64,000 bases of DNA, taken from positions 434,001-498,000 of the forward strand of contig NZ_JAPLET010000015.1 of NCBI RefSeq assembly GCF_026391055.1. The letters run 5' to 3'. This DNA comes from Spirosoma sp. (lineage in GTDB: Bacteria; Bacteroidota; Bacteroidia; Cytophagales; Spirosomataceae). The notes below the pieces were generated by a model. The model was not told the DNA's origin and did no database searches. It was given only the letters and a program-made list of their open reading frames with translations. How positions within the stretch are numbered: position 1 is the first letter of the stretch; every line of letters begins with the position of its first letter. A program made the position numbers and the translations under genes. Below are positions 8,240 to 17,292 of this stretch, piece after piece.

Positions 8240-9748
8240 ATGAAAATTTCCTTTTCGTCAACACTTTTAATTGCTTTGTTCCTGTGTGTATCGGCCTGTA
8301 AGGAGCCGATTATCGACGAGGGTATTCTGCCGTTTATCACCCCAGGCTCCCCTGACGTCGACGGCGGGGCATGGAGCCCTATCGTACTGAAATCAGCCGC
8401 TGCCATTCCCGTACCTCCGCCAGACGCCGTTATGTCGGCTGCGTACCAGCAAGAGCTAACGGGAGTTAAAAATGGGGTGCTGAGTTCTACCCCGGAACAA
8501 AACACAGCGGTTAACTTTTGGGCTGCCGGGGGAGTGCTGCGCTGGAATCAGATCGCCCGGCAACTGGTGGCCAAATACAATAACCCGCCCGGCTACGATA
8601 TTCTGACGGGTCAGCTTAACGACTCGCCTGCGGCCAATCCTATGGCCGGTCCGCCGTTTGCTGCACGGGTGTATGCCTTGTTGAGTGTAGCTCAGTACGA
8701 TGCGCTGGTGGTTGCCTGGCGGGCCAAATACCAGTACAACCGGCCATCGCTGGAGCAGCAGGGCGTTATTGCCCGGATACCTGTGCTGGACGTGCCGTCG
8801 TACCCTTCGGAAGATGCGGCTATTGCGGAGGCTTCGTATCAGGTGCTGGCGTTTTTCTTTCCGAACGAAGTTGCCTGGCTCAAGGCAAGAGCCACCGAGC
8901 ACAAACAGAGCCGTATCTGGGCCGGTGCCAATGTACCTACGGATCTGAAAGCGGGAGAAGATCTGGCAGCAGCCGTGACGGCCAATGTCCTTGACCGGGC
9001 CAAAATCGATCGGTTTAGTAGTGCACAGGACCCCACAAACAGCTGGCAAACCAAACTCGCTTCGGCACCTTACGATCGTAAGTGGACAAGTCTCGAACTG
9101 CCCGCCCGTACTCCGGTTCTGCCGCTAGCGGGACAGGTAAAGACCTGGTTCGACTCAACCGCAATTGCCCGGGCTATTCCCGGCCCACCCCCGGCGACTA
9201 CCTCGACTGAGTTGCAGACCGCACTGGCCCAGGTCCGTGATCTTGCCAATGCCCGCACGCGTGAGCAGTGGCGCCTTGCCAGCTACTGGGATAATGGACC
9301 GGGAACCTACTCGCTGTCCGGGCTCTGGAATTTCCTGGCTGAAGACCTCGTCCGGCAAAACGGTCAGAATGAACTCCGGACAGCCCGAACATACGCCCTC
9401 CTGAACCGGGCCATCCAGGATGCCACAACGGCGGCCTGGCGCACGAAGTATACCTATTTTACGCCCCGCCCTGCGCAGTTGGACCCAACCATTAAAACGG
9501 CGACGGTTATCCCCAACACCCCCACCTACGTATCGGACCAGGCGGCAGCGTCGGCTTCGGCAGCTGCGGTACTGGCTCATCTTTTCCCCGATGAAGCCGC
9601 GAATCTGAACGCAAAAGCAACGGAAGCCGCTCTATCCGGGCTATACGCGGGTACGTATACCCGGTTCGATACGGAGGCCGGAATGGCTTTGGGTAATACA
9701 ATCGGGCAGATGGCCGTTGCCAATGCAAAAGTTGATGGAGCCCGTTAG
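8240..9748 (+). CDS. Lipoprotein with two degenerate vanadium-haloperoxidase/PAP2-like repeats
   Basis: A 502-residue protein with a lipobox (LFLCVSAC, acylated Cys20). Two similar halves follow. The first has KYQYNRP, then PSYPSED (E191, D192), then SRIWAGAN (N231). The second has KYTYFTPRP, then PTYVSDQ (D433, Q434), then LSGLYAGT (T472). In vanadium haloperoxidases and PAP2 phosphatases these positions read PSGH and SR-x5-H. Both catalytic or metal-binding His positions are therefore replaced in both halves. The fold seems retained, since the RP and LFP...A spacings are intact, but oxyanion chemistry is unlikely in the usual form. It may bind a ligand or act as a surface partner of the preceding barrel protein. 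Confidence 0.75.
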   Translation: MKISFSSTLLIALFLCVSACKEPIIDEGILPFITPGSPDVDGGAWSPIVLKSAAAIPVPPPDAVMSAAYQQELTGVKNGVLSSTPEQNTAVNFWAAGGVLRWNQIARQLVAKYNNPPGYDILTGQLNDSPAANPMAGPPFAARVYALLSVAQYDALVVAWRAKYQYNRPSLEQQGVIARIPVLDVPSYPSEDAAIAEASYQVLAFFFPNEVAWLKARATEHKQSRIWAGANVPTDLKAGEDLAAAVTANVLDRAKIDRFSSAQDPTNSWQTKLASAPYDRKWTSLELPARTPVLPLAGQVKTWFDSTAIARAIPGPPPATTSTELQTALAQVRDLANARTREQWRLASYWDNGPGTYSLSGLWNFLAEDLVRQNGQNELRTARTYALLNRAIQDATTAAWRTKYTYFTPRPAQLDPTIKTATVIPNTPTYVSDQAAASASAAAVLAHLFPDEAANLNAKATEAALSGLYAGTYTRFDTEAGMALGNTIGQMAVANAKVDGAR

Positions 9749-9937
9749 GAGTAGCCTAGGTCCACAGAGTTGAAGAACGAAAATGGTTGTCTACCCGTAT
9801 GCGTCGTGCTTTTCCTTACTAGTATACTCGGCAGGAGCGTTCATATAATAAGCCGCAATTAGGCAAATATGGGTAGTATTCCTTAGCGCCTTTAAGCTAC
9901 TATGTTCACGAAGCCTGCTTAATTTTGGGGCTCATTT

Positions 9938-11119
9938 TTGCTGTATATGCTTCTCCAACGATTTCTACAGTATTGGACCCTGCCTCGTTTATTGCGATTG
10001 TACATAGGTCTTTTCTGTTTTGCCGCCGTTAATCAATGTCTGTTTCTGCATCAGTACAACAATTACCTGATGTTTGCACGGCCTTTTCACAACCTTCTGC
10101 TGGATAAAAGTATATACGGCCTGCACCCGGATCTGTACGACGATAATTATAAATACAGCCCCACCTTCGCCTGGTTGATGGGTCCGTTCTATTACATGCC
10201 CGACTGGCTGGGAACGGTTCTCTGGAACTTGCTGAATACCGTAGTGCTACTGCTGGGCGTGTGGCTGTACCTTTCCAATGAAAAAGACCCGGCCCGGCAA
10301 CGGCGGGTTGCGCTGCTCATTATTGTTCTGGAGGCACTTATTACGGCACAAAACCTACAGAGCAATAACCTCATCGTGGGATCTATGCTGCTTGGGCTAT
10401 ATTTTCTGCGGAACGAGCGGGTTTGGCAGGCTGCTTTTTTCTTTGTGCTGTGCGGCTTCATCAAATTTTACGGCATGGCAGCTGCGGGCTTCTTTTTGTT
10501 TTACCCCAAAAAGCCCCAGTTTATTCTAGCCATGATCGGCTGGATCGTGCTGCTGGGAATTGCGCCCGCAACCATCATTCCCTTTGATCATCTCATGGCC
10601 GAGTACCAGGAGTGGTTTCGGGTTATTGTGGTCAGTAAATTAGGCTTGCAGGTATCGACTATGGGTATTGCCGAGTCGTGGTTCGGTATGGCTAAAACGG
10701 ACGCCAACTACCGGATTATCGAGATGATTGGTGCTACGCTGTTTCTGTTGCCGTTTCTGCGGTTCAGTCTTTGGACGAACGGCCTGTTTCAACGGCGGAT
10801 GATTGCCTATTTCTTTCTCTTTATCATTGTGTTTAATAAAATGGCGGAGTCACCAACGTACGTGATGGCAGTAACGGGCGTGGCACTCTGGTGGCTTACG
10901 CTCTCCGACCCGACCCGGCTTGATAAAATTTTACTTGCTCTTGTAATCATCTTCACGTCTCTGTCGCCAACGGATATTTTTCCACAGGTAGTGCAGAAAC
11001 AGTTTTTTCAGCCCTACAATATCAAAGCCGTGGGTTGTCTATTGGTGTGGGCGCGGTTGCAGTACCAACTCTGGACTCAGCCTAAAGAAGAAGATCTGCA
11101 ATTACTGACTGCTCACTGA
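9938..11119 (+). CDS. GT87-like (DUF2029) membrane glycosyltransferase
   Basis: A 393-residue polytopic protein with about ten hydrophobic segments. An early periplasmic loop contains the acidic LYDDNYKYSPTFAWLMGPF region, including a KYSP-type motif typical of the DUF2029/GT87 family of polyprenyl-phosphate-mannose-dependent transferases. A TAATTTTG at 9920-9927 could be a -7 promoter element, although no well-spaced TTTG is seen. The neighbouring downstream gene is GlgE, which is also sugar metabolism, but a functional link is speculative. The acceptor and donor are unknown. Confidence 0.7.
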   Translation: MLYMLLQRFLQYWTLPRLLRLYIGLFCFAAVNQCLFLHQYNNYLMFARPFHNLLLDKSIYGLHPDLYDDNYKYSPTFAWLMGPFYYMPDWLGTVLWNLLNTVVLLLGVWLYLSNEKDPARQRRVALLIIVLEALITAQNLQSNNLIVGSMLLGLYFLRNERVWQAAFFFVLCGFIKFYGMAAAGFFLFYPKKPQFILAMIGWIVLLGIAPATIIPFDHLMAEYQEWFRVIVVSKLGLQVSTMGIAESWFGMAKTDANYRIIEMIGATLFLLPFLRFSLWTNGLFQRRMIAYFFLFIIVFNKMAESPTYVMAVTGVALWWLTLSDPTRLDKILLALVIIFTSLSPTDIFPQVVQKQFFQPYNIKAVGCLLVWARLQYQLWTQPKEEDLQLLTAH

Positions 11120-11273
11120 CGCTCAGACAGCCTAGCAGTCCATCAATCAATGGGTTCAGCCGGTATGTGCGTTGGAGGCTGGTTTGCGGGCAATACCACA
11201 TAAATGACGTAGAACCAGCTTTTTTTGTAACATTGCCCAGCCGTTTACGATTAATAAATCAAACGATTGAGTG

Positions 11274-13319
11274 ATGAGTCTACCTAATTCTCTTGCTGGA
11301 CAGCCAGACTTTGGCCAATCCCGCGTTGTTATCGAACGTGTAAGCCCCGAACTAGACGGTGGGCTATTTCCTATAAAAGCCATTCCTGGCGATGTGATCG
11401 CGGTTGAAGCTGACATTTTCGCGGATGGGCACGATTACCTGACGGCCCTTCTGCTGTATAAGCACGTCGACGATACCACCTGGACGGAACTGGCAATGGC
11501 TCCTTCCTGGAATGATCGCTGGGGGGCTTCGTTTATTGTTGAGAAACAGGGACGTTACCTATACACCTTTGAAGGGTGGGTTAATCATCCGGCTTCGTGG
11601 CAGCACGAAGTACACCTGAAAGTAGCCGACGGGCAGCGAATTACAAGCGAATTGCTGGCCGGAGCCAAATACATCGATGGCATGATTGAGCGGGCGGGTG
11701 GCCTGCCAGCAACCCTTCCGGCAAAAGGAAAAGGGAAAAAACAAGCCGGGCCGGTCGAAGAGTCGGCCGATGTGCGGGCCCTGCGCGAACTGGCCGCCCT
11801 GTTTCGCGATGAGAGCCGGTACGACGAAGCCGTGTCCGTTGCCGAAAGCGATCAGTTTACATTTTACGCAAACCGCTATCCCGAGCGCCAGTACCCAACA
11901 CGCTACGCCCACGAACTCGGTGTTGAAGTTGATCGGGCGCGGGCGGGTTTCAGCACCTGGTATTGCCTGTTTCCACGGTCTGCTTCCCGCGATCTGGCCG
12001 GTGGTGTGCCCCTTCATGGCACGTTCAGGGATGTAGAGGCCCTGCTGCCGCGCATCTCGAACATGGGTTTCGATGTGCTGTACCTGCCGCCTATTCACCC
12101 CATAGGAACGGCGCACCGCAAGGGTAAAAATAACTCTGTTATCTGCCAGCCCGGCGAGCCGGGCGTTCCCTACGGTATTGGCGCTGAAGAAGGCGGTCAC
12201 GATGCCATTCACGCCGAACTGGGCACGGTCGACGACTTCAAACACCTGATTGCTATCGCCAAAAATTACGGCATGGAAGTCGCTATGGACCTCGCCATTC
12301 AATGTTCGCCCGACCATCCGTGGGCGAAAGAACACCCCGAATGGTTTAAGAAACGACCTGATGGCACCATTCAGTACGCCGAAAATCCGCCCAAAAAATA
12401 CCAGGATATTTACCCCGTTTACTTTGAGACGGAAGACTGGCAAAACCTCTGGGAAGAGTTAAAGCGTGTGTTGCTGGTGTGGTGTTCGTGGGGTGTGCGC
12501 ATCATTCGGGTCGATAATCCGCACACGAAGCCATTCGTTTTCTGGGAATGGATTATCGCTGAGGTCAAGAAGGAGTTTCCGGATATGATTTTCCTGTCGG
12601 AAGCGTTTACGAAGCCGCGAGTCATGCAGGAGTTAGCCAAACGTGGGTTTGCACATTCATACACCTACTACACTTGGCGGAATACCAAAGCTGAGCTGGA
12701 GGAGTACATGACCGAACTAACGCAGGGCGAAATGAAGCATTATTTTCGTCCCAACTTCTGGCCAACAACGCACGACATTAACCCGTACAGCTTACAGTCG
12801 GGCCACGAGCCCCAGTTTCTGATTCGCTATTTTATGGCGGCTACGCTGTCGAGCAACTACGGTATTTATGGGCCGTCGTTTGAGTTGATGGAGCACATTC
12901 CGTTCCCGAACAAAGAAGAATACCTGAACTCCGAAAAGTACGAGATACGCCACTGGGACTGGGATAAGACAAACAAGCTAACGTATCTGATCACGCTCGT
13001 TAACCGTATCCGTCGCGAAAACGCGGCCCTGCAAACCACCAACAACATCACGTTCTGCTCCGTCAATGACGACGCTATTATGGCGTATCTGAAAGTGTCG
13101 GGTACAAATCGGCTACTGATTGTGGTCAACACCGATGCGTACCAACGTCGGGCGGGCATGGTACAGGTGCCTATCTGGCAACTGGGTATCGGGCCTGATC
13201 AGTCGTACAAAGTTCGTGATCTGCTCACCGAGGCTTACTACACCTGGAAGGGCGAATCCAACTACGTAGAACTCGATCCCTACGTACTGCCCATGCACCT
13301 ATTTAAGATTGAGGTGTAG
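11274..13319 (+). CDS. glgE: Alpha-1,4-glucan:maltose-1-phosphate maltosyltransferase (GlgE)
   Basis: About 681 residues, a normal GlgE length. A GTG one codon upstream (11271) is an alternative start. An N-terminal beta-sandwich domain is followed by the GH13_3 barrel. Visible motifs are YLPPIHPIGTAHRKG, the nucleophile in RIIRVDNPHTKP (Asp414), and the acid/base in FLSEAF (Glu443). Their 29-residue spacing is the same as in characterised GlgE enzymes. GlgE transfers maltosyl units from maltose-1-phosphate to growing alpha-glucan in the cytoplasm. The usual partners (TreS/maltokinase, GlgB) are not in this window, so maltose-1-phosphate must come from genes elsewhere. Confidence 0.93.
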   Translation: MSLPNSLAGQPDFGQSRVVIERVSPELDGGLFPIKAIPGDVIAVEADIFADGHDYLTALLLYKHVDDTTWTELAMAPSWNDRWGASFIVEKQGRYLYTFEGWVNHPASWQHEVHLKVADGQRITSELLAGAKYIDGMIERAGGLPATLPAKGKGKKQAGPVEESADVRALRELAALFRDESRYDEAVSVAESDQFTFYANRYPERQYPTRYAHELGVEVDRARAGFSTWYCLFPRSASRDLAGGVPLHGTFRDVEALLPRISNMGFDVLYLPPIHPIGTAHRKGKNNSVICQPGEPGVPYGIGAEEGGHDAIHAELGTVDDFKHLIAIAKNYGMEVAMDLAIQCSPDHPWAKEHPEWFKKRPDGTIQYAENPPKKYQDIYPVYFETEDWQNLWEELKRVLLVWCSWGVRIIRVDNPHTKPFVFWEWIIAEVKKEFPDMIFLSEAFTKPRVMQELAKRGFAHSYTYYTWRNTKAELEEYMTELTQGEMKHYFRPNFWPTTHDINPYSLQSGHEPQFLIRYFMAATLSSNYGIYGPSFELMEHIPFPNKEEYLNSEKYEIRHWDWDKTNKLTYLITLVNRIRRENAALQTTNNITFCSVNDDAIMAYLKVSGTNRLLIVVNTDAYQRRAGMVQVPIWQLGIGPDQSYKVRDLLTEAYYTWKGESNYVELDPYVLPMHLFKIEV

Positions 13320-13334
13320 TTTTGTAGTCATGAA

Positions 13335-13403
13335 AGTTTTGTAGTCAGATAAGTGGCTGACGCGTCATAGGCTTGCGCCACTAACTTACCTGACTACAAA
13401 ACT
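13335..13403. terminator. Bidirectional hairpin between convergent glgE and transglutaminase-like genes
   Basis: AGTTTTGTAGTCAG (13335-13348) pairs exactly with 13390-13403, with an inner GTGGC/GCCAC stem. The right arm overlaps the last codons of the minus-strand gene ending at 13394. The position between convergent genes fits a shared terminator. Confidence 0.6.
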
Positions 13404-14263
13404 TCCAACGTGTTCTCGTACGAAAAAGTCGTTTCGTTGAGGTCTGTAGTACCCGTTACAGGGGCGGCATCGTCGGGGTCGGGAGTACAGGCTAGGGGGA
13501 TATGCCCTTCGGTGGCTAACATGCCGGAGGTGGGGTCGAGGCCAATCCAGCCAGCACCAGGTATGAATACCTCAGCCCAGGCGTGCAAGGCCAGTGAGTT
13601 TTCTTTCGATGGGTCGTTCTGTTGGGTTTCTGTCGTAAAGACCTGTGCCAGATAGCCCGAAACGAAGCGGGCAGCCAGCCCAACATGCCGGAGCGCCTGC
13701 ACGAGCAGCCAACCCGAATCGCGGCAGGAGCCAATAGCCAGCTCAAGCGTTTCGTCGGGCGTTTGTACGCCGGGCTCCATGCGAGTGGTATAGGCAATAT
13801 CCTGAACTACTTTTTGATTAAGCTTTATCAGAAAATCGATCGTTCCCTGAGGGCTGCGGTCAATGCTCTGTAGCCACTGGCTAAACTGAGGGCCGGGTTC
13901 ATTAACATCCAGGTATGGCAAAAGCCCCTTTTTGAGCTGTGCATCATAGCTAAACGGAAACGACTGGGCATAGGTATCCAGGAAAAAGTCGAATGGGTTT
14001 ACTGGTTCCAGCCGGGCAATGATGTCGACATCAACCGACATCATGGACATCGACTCCCAAAAATCCACGCGGGCGACAAAATTTCCGAAAGGGTCCTGCT
14101 GCCAGTGAATAACATGATTAGCGGGTTGGATCGTCAGTGTATACGATTCGATGATGGCCGGGCTATGGGCCACGGGCCGGAGCCGAATCAGGTGGGGCGA
14201 CAGAAAAACGACCCGGTCATAATCATATTGGGTATGGTGGTGAATGGCGACACGGACAGACAT
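13394..14263 (-). CDS. Transglutaminase-like cysteine protease family protein
   Basis: A 289-residue protein with the bacterial transglutaminase N-terminal beta region (residues about 1-90, YDYDRVVFLSPHLIRLRP) and a papain-fold core. The catalytic triad is visible: Cys180 in GSCRDSGW, His in ALHAWAEVF, and Asp in WIGLDPTSG. There is no signal peptide, so it is cytoplasmic. Members of this group are usually predicted peptidases or amide-modifying enzymes and often sit beside circularly permuted ATP-grasp genes, which are absent here. It is the last gene of the four-gene minus-strand operon, 29 bp after the methyltransferase gene. Confidence 0.85.
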   Translation of the reverse strand: MSVRVAIHHHTQYDYDRVVFLSPHLIRLRPVAHSPAIIESYTLTIQPANHVIHWQQDPFGNFVARVDFWESMSMMSVDVDIIARLEPVNPFDFFLDTYAQSFPFSYDAQLKKGLLPYLDVNEPGPQFSQWLQSIDRSPQGTIDFLIKLNQKVVQDIAYTTRMEPGVQTPDETLELAIGSCRDSGWLLVQALRHVGLAARFVSGYLAQVFTTETQQNDPSKENSLALHAWAEVFIPGAGWIGLDPTSGMLATEGHIPLACTPDPDDAAPVTGTTDLNETTFSYENTLEVL

Positions 14264-14292
14264 GGCTGATGATGAGGTGAATGCTTGCTACG

Positions 14293-15198
14293 CTATACTT
14301 TCTCGAAGACCAATCGGTAGTGCTCCATCGTTTCCCGCTGGAAGCACACCCGGTTCGGGCTTTTTCGGAACACGGCAATCAAATCCTGAAAGGGTTTGTT
14401 GGTCAATAATTTTGGTAGCAGCGAAGCATACAGCGCGTATTTGGTCAGGTTAAAGGCCCTGAATCGTTTACGCCACTGACCAATGGTTTCGATGTAGTCG
14501 AGCCGACCACTGCTTTGAGAAATGAGTTTAAACAGCGGTTGGGCATTCCGAATCACCTGCTCCGGTCCGTACGGAAGCCACGACCCCGGAAACTGGGCAA
14601 TCATCAGCGCCAGCATGTACGAATCCGAATCCTTGGGAGCGTCGAGGCTGATTTCTTCGTAAGGGATCATGTTTTTCCCGAACACCATCGTCTGCATGTA
14701 AAACCGGCCCCCTACGGGTAGGAGTTCGTATAGGTTTTTGAAGAAGTCGGCGTATACTTTATCCTGATCACCGGCCAGATACTGCTCAATGGAACAGAAA
14801 TGTTCCATTCCGCCAATGCAGCTAACCGCATCGAAGGTGCCGTAATCGGCGGGGGTAATTTGTCGACAATCTTTAATATCGACATCTAATCCGTTGGCCC
14901 GGCAGGCTTCGGCCTGGCCTTTGGAGAGCGTAACACCTTTACCGATCGCCCCCCGTTTTTTGGTAGCATAAGTTAGGTACGGTCCCCAGCCGCAACCCAT
15001 ATCCAGCACTTTGGAGCCGGGTTTCACATTAAGGCTATCCGCAATGAATTTGTGCTTCTGTTCCTGCGCCTGTTCAAGCGTCAGGGAGAAATCACCATTA
15101 TACATGGCACCGCTGTAGTCGCCGGTCTCGCCCATACTCAGGCGGAAAACTTTGTCAATCGTTGTGTACGTGAAGTCAAGATCCTGCTGCGATGCCAT
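14293..15198 (-). CDS. Cyclopropane-fatty-acid-synthase-like SAM methyltransferase
   Basis: A 301-residue enzyme with SAM motif I (VLDMGCGWGPYLTYA), the downstream GVTLSKGQAEACR, and CIGGMEHFCS, all in the pattern of CFA/mycolic-acid cyclopropane synthases. It is shorter than E. coli Cfa and lacks that enzyme's extra N-terminal domain. It lies 50 bp after a fatty-acid desaturase gene, so the desaturase could supply the double bond that this enzyme methylates or cyclopropanates. That pathway link is inference; the substrate could also be a different lipid. Confidence 0.82.
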   Translation of the reverse strand: MASQQDLDFTYTTIDKVFRLSMGETGDYSGAMYNGDFSLTLEQAQEQKHKFIADSLNVKPGSKVLDMGCGWGPYLTYATKKRGAIGKGVTLSKGQAEACRANGLDVDIKDCRQITPADYGTFDAVSCIGGMEHFCSIEQYLAGDQDKVYADFFKNLYELLPVGGRFYMQTMVFGKNMIPYEEISLDAPKDSDSYMLALMIAQFPGSWLPYGPEQVIRNAQPLFKLISQSSGRLDYIETIGQWRKRFRAFNLTKYALYASLLPKLLTNKPFQDLIAVFRKSPNRVCFQRETMEHYRLVFEKV

Positions 15199-15248
15199 GA
15201 TAGGAAGAGTTAAGGGAAGTTACGTACGTATTGTTGAACCGGCACCTT

Positions 15249-16397
15249 CTACAGAAAGGGCACCGGTTCCTGTTGTGTTACCGCCACAGGCTGAGCGACC
15301 AACGGCCTGACGGGCTCGGTACGGCCTAATGTCCGTAACAGCCTGAAGTGCGACAAAAGCGCTGAGCCGAAGGTGCGGTTTTCGAGGTAAGGCAAGCCAA
15401 ACTCGTGGGCGGTATCCTTTACAATTTTAGAAATAGCCGGGTAGTGTATGTGACAGACTTTCGGGAATAAATGGTGTTCGATCTGCCGGTTCAGGCCACC
15501 GCAGAAGAACGCAGCAGCTGCCGAATCGGGCGCAAAATTCGCCGTCGTACGCATCTGGTGAACGGCCCATGCCTCCTGTATGTCACCCCGCTCGTCGGGC
15601 ATGGGGAAATCGGTCCCTTCTACCGCGTGCGCCAGTTGGAAAACAAGCCCCAATACCAGGCCTTCGGCAATGTGCATCATGATGAAGCCCACGGCCAGCT
15701 GCCACCAGGTCAGGTCAAGAACAAGAACGGGTAAAATCAGAAAGAAGAAATAATAAATGATCTTGGACGCAAACAGCTTCACATACTCCTGCCGGGGATG
15801 CGACGAATTATCGTGATGCCCGATCTGATTCTTGAAGAACTTTACGAAGTCTTTGCGAAATACCCACGACAGCGAAGCCAGTGCATACAGCGGAAAGGTA
15901 TACCACTGCTGAAACCGGTGCCAGGGTTTAAGATCCTCCTGGGGGTCCAGCCGTACCAGTCCCGGAGCCAGTTCGATGTCTTCGTCGTGACCCGGTATGT
16001 TGGTGTACGTATGGTGAACGATGTTGTGCGTAATTTTCCAGATATAGGGGTTGGCACCCAGCAAGTAAAAACTGTTGCCCATGAGCCGGTTCACCCAGCC
16101 GCGCGACGAAAACGACCCGTGCAGACCATCGTGCGAGACATTGAAGCCAATAAAGGCGGCAAACATGCCCAGCACAATTGCCATGCCGAACATGGTCCAT
16201 AACCCAAACTGGTTCGACAGGATAAGGCCGTAAAGGGTTGCGTAACCGATCAGGAAAAAGCTGGCTTTCCGCCACATAGCCGCATTGGCATTGGACGAAA
16301 CACCGTTTTCGATAAAATAAGCGTCGACTCGTTTGCGGACTGTTGAAAAGAATTGTGAGCGGGTTCTGTCTTTGAATTTTAATGAAGCTGACATCAA
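15249..16397 (-). CDS. Acyl-lipid fatty-acid desaturase
   Basis: A 382-residue membrane desaturase with all three histidine boxes: HDGLH, HNIVHH and QIEHH, which ligate the di-iron centre. Four to six hydrophobic segments are arranged as in front-end desaturases. The start is one of two adjacent ATGs (16397 or 16394). The QxxHH third box is typical of delta-5/6-type acyl-lipid desaturases; the regiospecificity cannot be read from sequence. The HxlR regulator gene ends 4 bp upstream, so regulator and desaturase are almost certainly co-transcribed and probably autoregulated together. Confidence 0.9.
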   Translation of the reverse strand: MMSASLKFKDRTRSQFFSTVRKRVDAYFIENGVSSNANAAMWRKASFFLIGYATLYGLILSNQFGLWTMFGMAIVLGMFAAFIGFNVSHDGLHGSFSSRGWVNRLMGNSFYLLGANPYIWKITHNIVHHTYTNIPGHDEDIELAPGLVRLDPQEDLKPWHRFQQWYTFPLYALASLSWVFRKDFVKFFKNQIGHHDNSSHPRQEYVKLFASKIIYYFFFLILPVLVLDLTWWQLAVGFIMMHIAEGLVLGLVFQLAHAVEGTDFPMPDERGDIQEAWAVHQMRTTANFAPDSAAAAFFCGGLNRQIEHHLFPKVCHIHYPAISKIVKDTAHEFGLPYLENRTFGSALLSHFRLLRTLGRTEPVRPLVAQPVAVTQQEPVPFL

Positions 16398-16401
16398 TGA
16401 A

Positions 16402-16734
16402 TTAGTTAAGGGTTTGGCCGATCTCCTGTATCTGCCGTAAAATGGGCAGGGTTAATCGACCTCGTTCGGTGAGTCTGTATTCTACACGCGGTGGAATTTC
16501 GGCATAGGCTTCCCGACTCAGGATGCCCAGGGCAACCAGCGCTTTTAATTCACTGGCCAATATTTTCTGGCTGATTTCCGGCATTCTGTCGCTTAACTGA
16601 CTATACCGAAGGGTTTCCTCGCCCAGGGTCAGGATAATATACAAACGCCATTTGCCGGATATGATAGCCAGCGAGTTGGTAATTGACAGTAGATCAGGCT
16701 TAAACGCCAACTCGGTTCGGGTACTTCCTGTCAT
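16402..16734 (-). CDS. HxlR-family transcriptional regulator
   Basis: A 110-residue winged-helix protein. The HxlR core is visible as ISGKWRLYIILTL, then LRYSQLSDRMPEISQKILASEL (recognition region), and RVEYRLTERG (wing). The usual N-terminal Cys before the GKW motif is absent here (SITNSLAIISGKW), so thiol sensing is unlikely. It heads an operon with a desaturase, a cyclopropane-synthase-like methyltransferase and a transglutaminase-like gene. It is therefore probably a local regulator of membrane-lipid modification. Confidence 0.88.
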   Translation of the reverse strand: MTGSTRTELAFKPDLLSITNSLAIISGKWRLYIILTLGEETLRYSQLSDRMPEISQKILASELKALVALGILSREAYAEIPPRVEYRLTERGRLTLPILRQIQEIGQTLN

Positions 16735-17291
16735 TAGTGGTTAACAATTAGTTGAACCGAAACAAGGGATAACCCAGGTTGAGGCTGCCATGTAATGAGT
16801 TCTATTCTGACTACCCGGATCGATCGGCTAAACCTCGTCTCAACGGGTGAATAAATACTATAAAATGCGGATGAACTCAGATTTACCTTAAAAATGTTGA
16901 ATAGATTTTTCTGAAAAGAGTGATGAGCACAGAAACCAGAACGAAGAGTATGTTACTTGAAGAGAGCGTTTGCTGAGTAGAAAGGCACTGAAAAGAAAAA
17001 CAAGGATAAGAAGAAATCAGCAAACTATTGGCAAACGTACGTTACGAGACTATTAAATAAGCCAAAAAGTAGAAAATTGGAAACTTGCTTTCGTATAGGT
17101 AACTGTATTACGTCTGAGTAAGTTTCTTACTTATTTGAAATGATACATAATCATCCATAATTAAACTTTTTCAGGTGCTTAAATAAACAGCAAAGGCGAT
17201 GTAATCATTAAAAGAACTACATCGCCTTTTATGGGTATAGATACGTATTCGGGAAGGGTCCGGACTTCTCTGAGCCGGATATACTGGTAAA
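16735..17291. other. 557-bp gene-free region, AT-rich
   Basis: No convincing coding frame on either strand. It holds the upstream region of the HxlR operon (with a near-palindromic GGTTAACAATTAGTTGAACC at 16739-16758 directly before the start codon), an AT-rich tract around 17040-17180, and the terminator at 17192-17229. Confidence 0.6.
17192..17229 (-). terminator. Hairpin terminator after the MacB-like permease gene
   Basis: AAAGGCGATGTA (17192-17203) and its exact complement (17218-17229) form a 12-bp stem about 63 bp past the stop of the minus-strand gene at 17293. A T-run flanks both outer ends, so it could work in both directions. Confidence 0.7.
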
Positions 17292-17292
17292 A

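Noticed and set aside
11559-12443. 294-codon minus-strand frame opposite glgE
   Set aside because: It lies wholly within the clearly coding glgE frame; GC-rich third positions create long antisense frames.
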